From: Oscillospiraceae bacterium
GTDB lineage: Bacteria > Bacillota > Clostridia > Saccharofermentanales > Saccharofermentanaceae
Assembly: GCA_902776845.1 (NCBI GenBank)
Contig: CACYRM010000003.1
Coordinates: 1-52,434 of the forward strand
Direction: 5' to 3'
Length of the DNA stretch: 52,434 bases
Made by a program: the position numbers and the translations under genes. The first letter of the stretch is position 1. Every line of letters begins with the position of its first letter. The notes under the pieces are model-generated. The model worked only from the letters and a program-made list of their open reading frames with translations, had not been told where the DNA came from and made no database searches. Shown in pieces: positions 9,567-18,293 of this stretch.

Positions 9567-11087
9567 ATGGCATCCAGACCTAATGTGGCAAGACTTTACT
9601 CCTGCTTTGCTTCCGGTACGGATTCGACCGTAGCACTGATCGAAGTGTCCATAGCTCCCGGTATTCCGACTTTCTCGGTTATAGGACTTTGCGATTCATC
9701 TATAAAGGAAGCTCAGGGAAGACTTATATCAGCATTCAAATCAACAGGATTTAATATGCCGAAAGGACATATAACGATAGGCATCAGTCCTGCATATATG
9801 CGCAAGACCGGATCGGGATTCGATCTTCCGATGGCACTTGGTATACTTTTCGCTTCAGGACAGTTATATCTGCCTCCCGATGCAAGGATATATGCGGAAG
9901 GAGAGCTTACTCTGGGAGGCGATCTCAAGGGAACGCCGGGTTCGTGCATCAGACTTAAGACTGTTAGGGATATGATCTTTGACTATAAGATCATACCTCA
10001 GGGGGAATCCTGCAGCGCGGGGCTTGCCGGATTTACAGGACAGGGGATAACGAGCCTTTCCGAACTAAGTGATATCTTTGACGGAAACAGGTATACGGAA
10101 TCAGGGTTTATTTCTGAAGCAGTCAGTCCGTCAGCAGATCATCTGGATATATCGATACTGAAGGGGCAGGAGAAGACAAAGCGGGCGCTTCTGATCAGCG
10201 CATGCGGTTTCCATAATATACTTCTGACAGGTAGCCCCGGGAGCGGAAAGACTATGGCGGGAAAGATCCTTTCGGGGCTCTTGCCTAAGCTGAGCCGGGA
10301 AGAGATGGCTGACGTATATGCACTGAATGAACTGGTTCAGGGTGAATCATCGGTATTAAGCTGTGAGCGGCCTGTCAGGATGGTCGGTCCCAATATTACG
10401 GTCGGTAAACTGATCGGAAACGCACTTACTCTTTCGCCCGGAGAGATGGCGCTTGCCAATCACGGGATACTGTTTGCGGATGAATTGCCTCTTTTCAAGA
10501 CAGACGTGCTTGATTTTCTGAGAAAGCCTTTAGAGGAACGGAAAGTTCACCTGATGAAGCGGGGTAATCTCTATTCTTTTGATTCTGATTTTATCTTCCT
10601 TGGTACAGGTAATCCTTGCAGATGCGGGATGCTATATGAAAAAGATAACAAGTGCAGATGCACGGCGGGAGATATAAGACGGTATATGTCCAGGATCAGC
10701 GGACCTTTTCTTGAAAGGATCGATATTTTCAGTGAGATGAGATCCATATCGGGAGAGGATATGGCAAGTATTTATATAGATGATGCCGGAGCAGAAAGTC
10801 CGGAATACAGAAAGACCGTCGAACGCTGCTGGCAGATCGCTCACGAAAGATACGGAGGGAATTACCTGAACGGAACTTTTCCGGAAGGTGATATCAGGGA
10901 TTCAATGCGGATACCGGAGAAAGTGGTCAGGTATGCTTCCGAATTGTCCGATAAGGGATTTTTCTCTGCGCGCGGATTTACAAGAATATTAAGAGTCGCA
11001 AGAACTATTGCAGATATAAATGAATCAGCCGATATATCTGAAGCTGATGTGTCCGAAGCAATTCAGTACAGGATGAGAAATCTATAG
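9567..11087 (+). CDS. comM: ComM/YifB-family Mg chelatase-like AAA+ ATPase
   Basis: A 506-residue protein of the YifB/ComM family. ComM of naturally competent bacteria is a hexameric helicase that helps integrate donor DNA by branch migration. Domains in order are an N-terminal Lon-protease-like fold (PGIPTFSVIGLCDSSIKEAQ, ISPAYMRKTGSGFDLPMALG), an AAA+ core with Walker A GSPGSGKT (near residue 219) and Walker B ILFADELPLF, a zinc-binding Cys cluster (PCRCGMLYEKDNKCRC) and the C-terminal lid with SARGFTRILRVARTIAD. It is followed 11 bases later by dprA, the other general recombination/competence gene, as in many Firmicutes. The strong GGAGG site is embedded in an inverted repeat. The symbol is used for family membership; natural competence is not shown. 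Confidence 0.92.
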   Translation: MASRPNVARLYSCFASGTDSTVALIEVSIAPGIPTFSVIGLCDSSIKEAQGRLISAFKSTGFNMPKGHITIGISPAYMRKTGSGFDLPMALGILFASGQLYLPPDARIYAEGELTLGGDLKGTPGSCIRLKTVRDMIFDYKIIPQGESCSAGLAGFTGQGITSLSELSDIFDGNRYTESGFISEAVSPSADHLDISILKGQEKTKRALLISACGFHNILLTGSPGSGKTMAGKILSGLLPKLSREEMADVYALNELVQGESSVLSCERPVRMVGPNITVGKLIGNALTLSPGEMALANHGILFADELPLFKTDVLDFLRKPLEERKVHLMKRGNLYSFDSDFIFLGTGNPCRCGMLYEKDNKCRCTAGDIRRYMSRISGPFLERIDIFSEMRSISGEDMASIYIDDAGAESPEYRKTVERCWQIAHERYGGNYLNGTFPEGDIRDSMRIPEKVVRYASELSDKGFFSARGFTRILRVARTIADINESADISEADVSEAIQYRMRNL

Positions 11088-11098
11088 GAGGTTTTGCT

Positions 11099-12337
11099 AT
11101 GGAAATACTTACTGACAGGGATAAGGATTTCTTTTATTCGGCTATGATTCTGAATACAAAGATCAATTTCAGGACTCTGAAAGAATTATCTGATCTTAAG
11201 CTGATAAGAAATTACAGGGATCTTTCCGATAAAGACCTGTTAAACAGGATAGTCAGGAAGGAATCAGAACTGAAGTCGGATACGGTCTCAAAGATAAACG
11301 GACTGCTTGAATCCTACGGCGATATTGAAAAGCTTGTGAAAAATTATAAAAAAATAGCCGATGCAAACCGTATCGAAGTCATATCATGCCTTGATGAGTA
11401 CTATCCGTATAACTGGAAAAAACTCAGCGGAATGCCTCAGGTATTTTATATAAGAGGCAATTACCGGATTGTTGAAAATATGACTTTATCCGGTTCTGTC
11501 GCTGTTGTAGGTTCAAGGAATCCAAGCAGATATGCACTCTATGCAACGGATCAGATGTGCCGTGAACTTGGCTGTAAGGGAATTGCAGTTATATCCGGCA
11601 TGGCTTACGGGATCGACCGTCAGGCCCATATATCATCTGTTAAGACCAAAGGCGGAACAATTGCCGTTCTTGCCGGCGGTGTTGATAATATATATCCGGC
11701 ATCTAATAAGGATATTTATGATCTTATATGTTCAAACGGTCTGGTCATATCGGAAATGCCGCCCGGCCAGCAGCCTTTAAGACAGTATTTCCCGTCGCGG
11801 AACAGACTTATAGCGGGACTTTCAGACTGTACGCTGATCATGGAAGCCGGAGCCGTGTCAGGTACGCTTCATACTGCTTCTTTCGCTGCATCACAGGGTA
11901 AAGAGGTTTTTGTCCTGCCGAATAATATTTATTATAAGAATTCCTGGGGAGGACTGAAGCTTTTGGAGGACGGCGGCAATGTGCTGTTAAATTCAGAAAG
12001 CGTTATCGACAGTGTTGCACGTGCGGTAATGTATAAGAGGCTGGATCTTGGTTGCTCCAAAGAGTTTTATTACAGTGATATCGCCAAAGAGGAGTTCGGA
12101 GAAGCCATAGATGTCAGTGTTTTGAGGGAACTGGCAAAAGTAAAGCCTGAAGAACTGACTGATGATAACTGGAAGGATATAATCAAAGATTCACTGACAT
12201 TAAAGCCTTTATGCGCGGATGAGCTCTGCGGTATAACAATGCTGCCGTTTTATAAAGTGTCAAGGTTATTGACAGAACTTGAACTTAATGGGACAGTATG
12301 TCAGGAACAGGGGAAGTACTCGTTGACATTTGTATAA
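11099..12337 (+). CDS. dprA: DNA-processing protein DprA (Smf)
   Basis: A 412-residue protein that in competent bacteria loads RecA onto incoming single-stranded DNA; it is widely conserved even without competence. The central Rossmann-like domain shows VAVVGSRNPSRYA, GIAVISGMAYGIDRQAH, LAGGVDNIYPASN, ISEMPPGQQP, FPSRNRLIAGLSD and GSGxLHTA-like GAVSGTLHTASFA. The C-terminal winged-helix-like tail (SRLLTELELNGTVCQEQGKYSL) is present, as is a helical N-terminal region. An AGGAGG site precedes the ATG at 11099. Its last codons contain a likely promoter for topA. Confidence 0.95.
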   Translation: MEILTDRDKDFFYSAMILNTKINFRTLKELSDLKLIRNYRDLSDKDLLNRIVRKESELKSDTVSKINGLLESYGDIEKLVKNYKKIADANRIEVISCLDEYYPYNWKKLSGMPQVFYIRGNYRIVENMTLSGSVAVVGSRNPSRYALYATDQMCRELGCKGIAVISGMAYGIDRQAHISSVKTKGGTIAVLAGGVDNIYPASNKDIYDLICSNGLVISEMPPGQQPLRQYFPSRNRLIAGLSDCTLIMEAGAVSGTLHTASFAASQGKEVFVLPNNIYYKNSWGGLKLLEDGGNVLLNSESVIDSVARAVMYKRLDLGCSKEFYYSDIAKEEFGEAIDVSVLRELAKVKPEELTDDNWKDIIKDSLTLKPLCADELCGITMLPFYKVSRLLTELELNGTVCQEQGKYSLTFV

Positions 12338-12351
12338 TGATGATATATTTT
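12323..12351 (+). promoter_or_regulatory. Possible topA promoter with overlapping palindrome
   Basis: A consensus -35 TTGACA (12323-12328) lies in the last codons of dprA. Candidate -10 boxes are TATATT (12344-12349, 15-base spacer) or TATTTT (12346-12351, 17-base spacer). A perfect 22-base AT palindrome (12344-12365) overlaps the -10 and the likely start point. The leader would be about 20 bases. Confidence 0.5.
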
Positions 12352-12377
12352 TAATTAAAAATATAGAGGGGTACTCC

Positions 12378-14543
12378 ATGGGTAAAAAATTAGTTATCGT
12401 AGAGTCGCCTGCCAAGTCTAAGACTATCGGAAGATATCTTGGCAGCGATTATATCATTTCGGCTTCATTAGGTCATATCAGGGATCTTCCTTCAGGCAAC
12501 CTCGGCGTTGACGTCAAGAATAATTACAAGCCTTTATATATCACTATGAAAGGAAAGGAGAAGGTTGTAAGAGATCTTAAGCTCATGGCTGCCGATGCAG
12601 ATGAGATATTACTTGCAACCGACCCTGACCGCGAGGGTGAAGCTATTGCATGGCATCTTGCCAAAGTTCTGAAGATCGACCCGGATTCAAAGTGCAGGAT
12701 CACTTTTAACGAGATTACAAAGACTGCGGTCCAGGAAGCAATCAAGAATCCCAGGGCCATTAATATGAATCTTGCCAATGCACAGCAGGCAAGAAGGATC
12801 CTTGACAGACTTGTCGGCTACGAACTCAGCCCTCTTCTCTGGAAAAAGATCCGCAAAGGTCTTTCCGCAGGAAGAGTGCAGTCTGTGGCAACCAAGATCG
12901 TAATGGACCGTGATGCGGAGATAGATGCTTTTAAGCCTGAAGAATACTGGCTTATCAAGGCTCTGGTCACACCCGGAAATAACAGTGACAAGTTCATGCT
13001 CGGATACTACGGTGTTGTTGACAGCGACGGTAAGATCAGAAAAGATGACCTTAAGTGTCTTGAGGATGCCCAGGTCGTTCTTGATGCTGTGGGTAACGGA
13101 CCTTTGGTTGTTGATTCGATCAAGAAAGGCAAGAAAGACCGCAATCCGTATCCGCCGTTCACGACTTCTACGTTACAGCAGGAAGCATCCAGGAGACTCG
13201 GATTCTCATCAAAGAAGACTATGTCTATCGCTCAGCAGCTCTATGAAGGTGTTGAGATCGCGGGAGCAGGACAGACGGCTTTGGTATCCTATATCAGAAC
13301 AGACTCTGTACGTATTTCGGAAGAGGCTGTTGCTGCCGCAAAGGATATCATCAAGGCGCGTTTCGGTTCCGAATACTGTGCTCCTTATAAAAGAGAGTAT
13401 AAGAATAAGAATTCCGCTCAGGACGCTCACGAAGCCATAAGACCCACGCATTTCGATCTTGATCCCAGAGAGATAAAATCTTCTCTTACGAATGATCAGT
13501 ATAAGCTCTATCAGCTTATCTGGGACAGATTCCTCGCAACTCAGATGGCTTCCTGCAAACTCGATACAGTCACATGCCAGGCTTCATGCAACGGAAGAGT
13601 GTTCAGGGCTGTCGGCGAGACTGTAACATTTAAGGGATTCCTTGTTCTTTACGATGATATTGCCGAGGATACGAACAAGGCTGATGACCAGGACGGCAAG
13701 GCTGCCATTCCGCCTCTTGAAGACGGCATGAAGCTTGAACTGCTTGATCTCAAGTCATTACAGAAATTCACTCTGCCGCCTCCGCATTACACGGAAGCCA
13801 CATTGATCAAGGCACTTGAAGAATACGGTATCGGCAGACCTTCAACATATGCACCCACGATCTCGACCATACTTGACCGCAAGTATATTGAGAAGAACGG
13901 CAAACTGCTTCAGATCACCGATCTCGGAAAGATCGTTACAAATATGCTTTCTGAGAATTTCAGCGAGATTGTTGACCTTTCATTTACTGCGGATATGGAG
14001 ACAAAGCTCGATGAAGTTGAGGAAGGCAAGGAGGAGTGGGAGCATGTCCTTGATGTTTTCTATCCTGAATTCAACACCCAGGTTAAGGCAGCCCAGGAAT
14101 CTATCGACAAGATAACATTTGAACCTGAAAAGACAGGTGAGATGTGCCCACAGTGCGGAAGCGAGCTTATCTATAAGGAAGGTAGATACGGCAAATTTAT
14201 TGCCTGCTCCAACTTCCCCGAATGCAATTACACAAAGAATATCGTTGTATATGCCAAGGGCAAATGCCCTAAGTGCGGTTCTGGACTTCTTGTCCACAAA
14301 TCCAAGAAATACAGGAACAAGTCTTTCTATACCTGCGATAAACAGGGCAGCAATCCTGATTGTGATTTCATTTCATGGGATCTTCCGATTGATGATAAAG
14401 TCTGCCCCGAATGCGGTTCATACATGGTATTGAAGCATTTCGGCAAAAAGGCTTATCCCAGGTGCTCCAACAAGGATTGTGTATCCAATATCAGAAAGAG
14501 CAGAAAATCATCTGACAGCAAGAAGAATGATGATGAAGAATGA
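12378..14543 (+). CDS. topA: DNA topoisomerase I (type IA)
   Basis: Relaxes negative supercoils by single-strand passage. The start is the ATG at 12378 after GAGGGG; it gives MGKKLVIVESPAKSKTIG, the usual N-terminus, and 721 residues, whereas an in-frame upstream start at 12330 would add a non-homologous leader. The TOPRIM motif TDPDREGEAIAWHL starts near residue 81. The catalytic tyrosine is Y305 in SYIRTDSVR. Three C-terminal zinc-ribbon modules follow (CPQCG/CSNFPEC, CPKCG/CDKQGSNPDC, CPECG/CSNKDC), the normal topA tail, ending in a Lys/Ser/Asp-rich stretch. Its 3' end overlaps the trmFO start. Confidence 0.97.
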   Translation: MGKKLVIVESPAKSKTIGRYLGSDYIISASLGHIRDLPSGNLGVDVKNNYKPLYITMKGKEKVVRDLKLMAADADEILLATDPDREGEAIAWHLAKVLKIDPDSKCRITFNEITKTAVQEAIKNPRAINMNLANAQQARRILDRLVGYELSPLLWKKIRKGLSAGRVQSVATKIVMDRDAEIDAFKPEEYWLIKALVTPGNNSDKFMLGYYGVVDSDGKIRKDDLKCLEDAQVVLDAVGNGPLVVDSIKKGKKDRNPYPPFTTSTLQQEASRRLGFSSKKTMSIAQQLYEGVEIAGAGQTALVSYIRTDSVRISEEAVAAAKDIIKARFGSEYCAPYKREYKNKNSAQDAHEAIRPTHFDLDPREIKSSLTNDQYKLYQLIWDRFLATQMASCKLDTVTCQASCNGRVFRAVGETVTFKGFLVLYDDIAEDTNKADDQDGKAAIPPLEDGMKLELLDLKSLQKFTLPPPHYTEATLIKALEEYGIGRPSTYAPTISTILDRKYIEKNGKLLQITDLGKIVTNMLSENFSEIVDLSFTADMETKLDEVEEGKEEWEHVLDVFYPEFNTQVKAAQESIDKITFEPEKTGEMCPQCGSELIYKEGRYGKFIACSNFPECNYTKNIVVYAKGKCPKCGSGLLVHKSKKYRNKSFYTCDKQGSNPDCDFISWDLPIDDKVCPECGSYMVLKHFGKKAYPRCSNKDCVSNIRKSRKSSDSKKNDDEE

Positions 14544-15879
14544 GCCTGAGGTAATAATAATCGGTGCCGGACTCGCAGGATCTGAAGCTGCGAATATCTG
14601 CGCGCGCGCGGGAGTTCATGTAAAGCTTTATGAGATGAAGCCTGTTAAGTACAGTCCTGCGCACCATTCCGAGAATTTCGCGGAACTTGTCTGCAGCAAT
14701 TCTTTAAGAGCCGCAGCAAGAGAGAATGCCATCGGTCTTTTGAAAGAGGAGTTAAGGCGTCTTGGTTCCCTGATAATGGAATCAGCGGATAAGGCAAGTA
14801 TTCCCGCAGGCGGCGCATTGGCCGTGGACAGGGACGAGTTCTCCGGTTATATTACCGAGTCCATCAAAAACAACCCGATGATCGAAATCATTCCGGGTGA
14901 GGTTAAGAAGATACCTGAAGAGGGGATCGTTATCGTTGCGACCGGACCTCTTACTGAAGGCGATCTTTATGAGGATATCTTAAGGGTAACCGGTGATACG
15001 TCAGGTCTTCATTTCTTTGACAGCGCTGCGCCTATAGTTACAGGCGATTCCATTGATATGACCAAGGCCTTCAGGGCTTCAAGGTACGGAAAAGGCGGAG
15101 ATGATTATATCAACTGTCCTATGACCAAAGAGGAATATCTTGCTTTCAGGGAAGAGCTTGTTAATGCCGAGAGGGCGGAAGTTAAGAACTTTGACAGGGA
15201 GATAGTCTTCGAGGGCTGTATGCCTATTGAGGTTATGGCTCAAAGAGGAGTCGATACGATGAGATTCGGTCCGCTTAAAGGAGTCGGTCTTATTGATCCC
15301 GCCACAGGCAAGGAGCCTTATGCGAACCTTCAGCTCAGGCAGGATGACCGTGCCAAGACGATGTATAACCTTGTCGGATTCCAGACCAGACTTAAATGGC
15401 CTGAGCAGAAGAGGGTGTTCGGCATGATTCCCGGACTTGAGAACGCTGAATATACCAGATATGGCGTAATGCACCGCAACACTTTCCTTAATTCCCCCCT
15501 GTATCTGAGTTCGCACTATAATCTGAGGGAAAAACAGGATATCTTTTTTGCGGGACAGATCACCGGTGTTGAGGGTTATATCGAGTCAACCGCTTCGGGA
15601 TTTGTCGCAGGTTTTTATGCTGCCCAGAGAGCTCTCGGCATAGAACCTTCGTATGAGCCCGATCCCTGTACTGTTATAGGTTCAATGGCTTTGTATGTTT
15701 CTGATCCGAATATCAGGAAATTCCAGCCTATGAATGCTAATTTCGGAATTGTAAGTCCCATTGAAGGAAGGTTCAGAGGCAAGACAGGCAAAAAGGATAA
15801 GAATAACGCTATTGCTGACAGAAGCCTTGAGCATCTTAAGGCTTTTGAGGATTCTGTAGCCGCTCTTACATCCAAGTGA
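14533..15879 (+). CDS. trmFO: Methylenetetrahydrofolate-tRNA-(uracil-5-)-methyltransferase TrmFO
   Basis: A folate- and FAD-dependent enzyme that makes 5-methyluridine at position 54 of tRNA in many Gram-positives. The FAD-binding [10 protein letters not shown] begins at residue 11. Further family signatures are [55 protein letters not shown]-like, [33 protein letters not shown] and the C-terminal [11 protein letters not shown]. The start is one of three consecutive ATGs (14527, 14530, 14533); 14533 has the best spacing from an AGAAG sequence and gives 448 residues. It overlaps the topA end by 11 bases. The topA-trmFO order is conserved in Firmicutes. Confidence 0.95.
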   Translation: [448 protein letters not shown]

Positions 15880-15888
15880 TCTTAAGTT

Positions 15889-16752
15889 ATGGTTCACGGC
15901 AGACAGGGTATTGATTCTGAAGATTCTGTAAAAGACAGGGGACCTTTGGCGAGGTTCTTTATATCCGGATGGACTAATATCGTAAGAATGATGGCATCAA
16001 ATTCATTGTTTGTCATTTTCAATATTCCAGCGATCATTCTTGCCGGCTTTCTGTCCATGCTGTTTGTGCCATGGATCGCGCCTTCATTTATTGATGTCTC
16101 GTCATATATTGACCCTGTTACCGGAGATGAAGCCGTGCTGGAACTGTATTTCCTGCTTGCGATATTTGGAGTAAATTTCCTTCTTTCAAGCACGCTTGTT
16201 TGTGTCGGACCTTTTCAGGCAGGCTTTGCGCAGGTCTATAAAGATATCAGGAATGACACTTCAGTCTCTTTCTTTTCGAGCTTTAAGACAGGCCTGAAAA
16301 CGAATTGGAAGAAGGGTCTTGCCGCAATGATAACAGGCCTGGTCATTACGCCGGTGCTGCTCCTTGCTTCGGGGTTTTATCTGAATTTCAAGTCGCCTGC
16401 CGGAACTGTTATCGGCATGGTCTTTATTGTTTTGATTTTTGCCTTTGTTCTTGTGCAGAATTTTGTCTATGTATTGATGGTCTCAACAGATCTGAAGCTT
16501 TGGAAGATCTATAAAAATGCCGTCATTTTTGTCCTGATAAAAGCGGGGCCGTGTCTCGGTGCTTTTCTTGTGGTATTCCTATTCTATTTTGTGATTCCGT
16601 TCTATTTGCTGATGTCGGCATCATATCTTACGCTCGGAATATTCATTTTCCTTTATTCATTCATTGTTGTCTCATGGGTCCAGTACTTTATGACATGTTT
16701 TGCAGGCGGTCTGATAGACAGATACGTGGCATCTGATAACAATGCTGACTGA
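15889..16752 (+). CDS. DUF624 (YesL-like) membrane protein
   Basis: A 287-residue protein with about six membrane helices. The N-terminal GPLARFFISGWTNIVRMMASNSLFVIFNIPAII matches the usual start of DUF624/YesL proteins, where a short amphipathic segment leads into the first helix and a conserved proline. These proteins are often found near carbohydrate transporters, but here the neighbours are trmFO and a phosphatase, and no substrate can be suggested. It begins nine bases after the trmFO stop with no clear ribosome binding site. The family assignment is moderate. Confidence 0.75.
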   Translation: MVHGRQGIDSEDSVKDRGPLARFFISGWTNIVRMMASNSLFVIFNIPAIILAGFLSMLFVPWIAPSFIDVSSYIDPVTGDEAVLELYFLLAIFGVNFLLSSTLVCVGPFQAGFAQVYKDIRNDTSVSFFSSFKTGLKTNWKKGLAAMITGLVITPVLLLASGFYLNFKSPAGTVIGMVFIVLIFAFVLVQNFVYVLMVSTDLKLWKIYKNAVIFVLIKAGPCLGAFLVVFLFYFVIPFYLLMSASYLTLGIFIFLYSFIVVSWVQYFMTCFAGGLIDRYVASDNNAD

Positions 16753-16857
16753 CAAAGCCTGTAAGAAATTATGATATTTCCTCATTTTATGAGTTAGAAT
16801 TATATTTAAGCGAAAAAGAAACACATAAACTTCATACTGTTCCGGAAGAGATAAGCA

Positions 16858-17754
16858 ATGTTCGATTACAGCATTCTGCCTGATGATACTGTGCGTGCAA
16901 TCATAGTTGCACTTGTATTGTTTGCTGTTTCTTTTGTTTTCTTTATCATTGTAGCTCTGTATACACTGATCAAATACACGCTTTATTCCAACAAGCATAA
17001 GGGAAAGCTTAAGCTCGTGTGCGATGTTGCCTATTTCCATGAGCGCGGAAAACGTGACAATCAGGAGGATTCACTCTATATTTCACCGATGGACAAGGTG
17101 GATGAGACCGGATTCGTCGCAGCGTGTTCCGACGGAATGGGAGGCCTTCTTAACGGAGAGGTAGTCTCAAAATATGTTACCGATTCCCTCGGTGAGAATT
17201 ACCCTTATAAATTTGATGCCCAGGCCGAAAACGCGAAGATCATTTCCGGGATTTCAGACAGGATCTACGAGGAATACCATCTGGGTGCCGGAGCGACTTT
17301 GGTTATGGTTCATATTTTCGATGATTACATGAACTTCTACAGCCTTGGTGACAGCAACATCATTCTGATCCGCAATAACCGTGCCACGCTTCTGAATTAT
17401 AAACAGAATTATGTAACGCTTATGATCAGAAAGCTTGCTGAGGGAGGCCTTGATACTTCTGATGCGTATAAAGATACAAGAGCAAAGGGCCTTATCGATT
17501 TTGTAGGTAATCTAAAATGCAACGTGCTTACGACATCCAGACCTCTCAGGCTTATCGAAAATGATATCATTATCGTCAGTTCAGATGGTGTTACCGATTC
17601 AATGCCTTTGAACAGGATCGTGAATCATATCCATCTTGATCAGAATGCTGCCGGCATTGCCAGGACTATCAAGTACGGTGTCAAATCCAGAAAGAACCCA
17701 AGGCAGGACAACTATTCGGCGGTCGTTATCAAGATGAAGAGGAGTTTTGTTTGA
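16858..17754 (+). CDS. Membrane-anchored PP2C-family Ser/Thr protein phosphatase
   Basis: A 298-residue protein with one N-terminal membrane helix (residues about 12-41), then a cytoplasmic PP2C (PPM) domain. The metal-binding motifs are intact: RDNQEDS near residue 66, CSDGMGG near 90, GAGATLVMV, YSLGDSN, VSSDGVTD and the C-terminal RQDNYSAVVI. It should remove phosphate from serine/threonine residues using Mn or Mg. The usual bacterial partner, a PASTA-type kinase, is not in the window. The 105-base gap upstream has an AT-rich stretch and an AAGAG site but no clear promoter. Its stop overlaps the TTG start of the next gene (TTGA), so the two are translationally coupled. Confidence 0.9.
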   Translation: MFDYSILPDDTVRAIIVALVLFAVSFVFFIIVALYTLIKYTLYSNKHKGKLKLVCDVAYFHERGKRDNQEDSLYISPMDKVDETGFVAACSDGMGGLLNGEVVSKYVTDSLGENYPYKFDAQAENAKIISGISDRIYEEYHLGAGATLVMVHIFDDYMNFYSLGDSNIILIRNNRATLLNYKQNYVTLMIRKLAEGGLDTSDAYKDTRAKGLIDFVGNLKCNVLTTSRPLRLIENDIIIVSSDGVTDSMPLNRIVNHIHLDQNAAGIARTIKYGVKSRKNPRQDNYSAVVIKMKRSFV

Positions 17755-18290
17755 TCGAGTATTATACATTTAAGCACAGGGGCGCTGCCGATGAGTATAA
17801 GGATGAGGTCTTTCTGAGACTCGTTCCTAACCTTACAGTTGCTATTTTCAATGGCAGCAAGCTTGATTCCCCCAAGAGCCAGTCTTTGCTGTTCTCCGAG
17901 ATCTTAAGCAGTGAAGAAGGGCGTAACGGTATTGATTATCTTAACCAGACCTTTGAAGAATGTCTTGATAAAGATTCAGAATATCTGATACTCCGTGTTG
18001 AACAGAAGGGGATCGAGAGCATTAGGAAAGGTGATGTCCGTGCGAAGATAGTAAGACAGGGACAGATCAGCCTGCTTCCGAACGGATATTTCGGACTGTC
18101 TTCTGATGACAGGATAATATGCGCAACTGATAATTTCTTTAAATTCCTGACCAACGAAGGTATCCTTGCCGATGCCCTTGTCGCAGATTCTTGCAACGAC
18201 TGGATGGATATGATGGTACGCCGTATCTCGGATCAGTCACAGCTTAAGTGCGGTAATCTGTCCGCTGTAACGTTGAAGCTGAACAGATAG
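17751..18290 (+). CDS. Degenerate PP2C-like protein (probable pseudophosphatase)
   Basis: A 179-residue protein from a TTG start overlapping the preceding stop by four bases, with AGGAG upstream. It follows the layout of a short PP2C domain: KGDVRAKIVRQGQISLLPN corresponds to the GDSR segment, SSDDRIICATDNFFKFL to the LCSDGLTD strand, and the end CGNLSAVTLKL to DNxSxxVV. The metal-binding aspartates are lost: there is no DGMGG, and the SDG site reads ATDNF. It is therefore probably catalytically dead. Coupling to the active phosphatase suggests a regulatory or scaffold partner; that role is inference. It could alternatively be a divergent SpoIIE-like domain. It ends three bases from the convergent tgt gene. 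Confidence 0.7.
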   Translation: MIEYYTFKHRGAADEYKDEVFLRLVPNLTVAIFNGSKLDSPKSQSLLFSEILSSEEGRNGIDYLNQTFEECLDKDSEYLILRVEQKGIESIRKGDVRAKIVRQGQISLLPNGYFGLSSDDRIICATDNFFKFLTNEGILADALVADSCNDWMDMMVRRISDQSQLKCGNLSAVTLKLNR

Positions 18291-18293
18291 TTA

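Noticed and set aside
9182..9568. Minus-strand reading frame across the ychF/comM gap
   Set aside because: It runs out of frame through ychF, is very rich in Arg/Lys/Gln and has no family features; it looks like a shadow of the coding frame.
12323..12364. T-rich palindrome as a dprA terminator
   Set aside because: The palindrome is purely A/T with no loop and no GC stem, so it is more likely a promoter feature than a terminator.
16779..16791. CTCAT/ATGAG hairpin before the PP2C gene
   Set aside because: A five-bp stem with a three-base loop and no T-run; chance level in AT-rich DNA.
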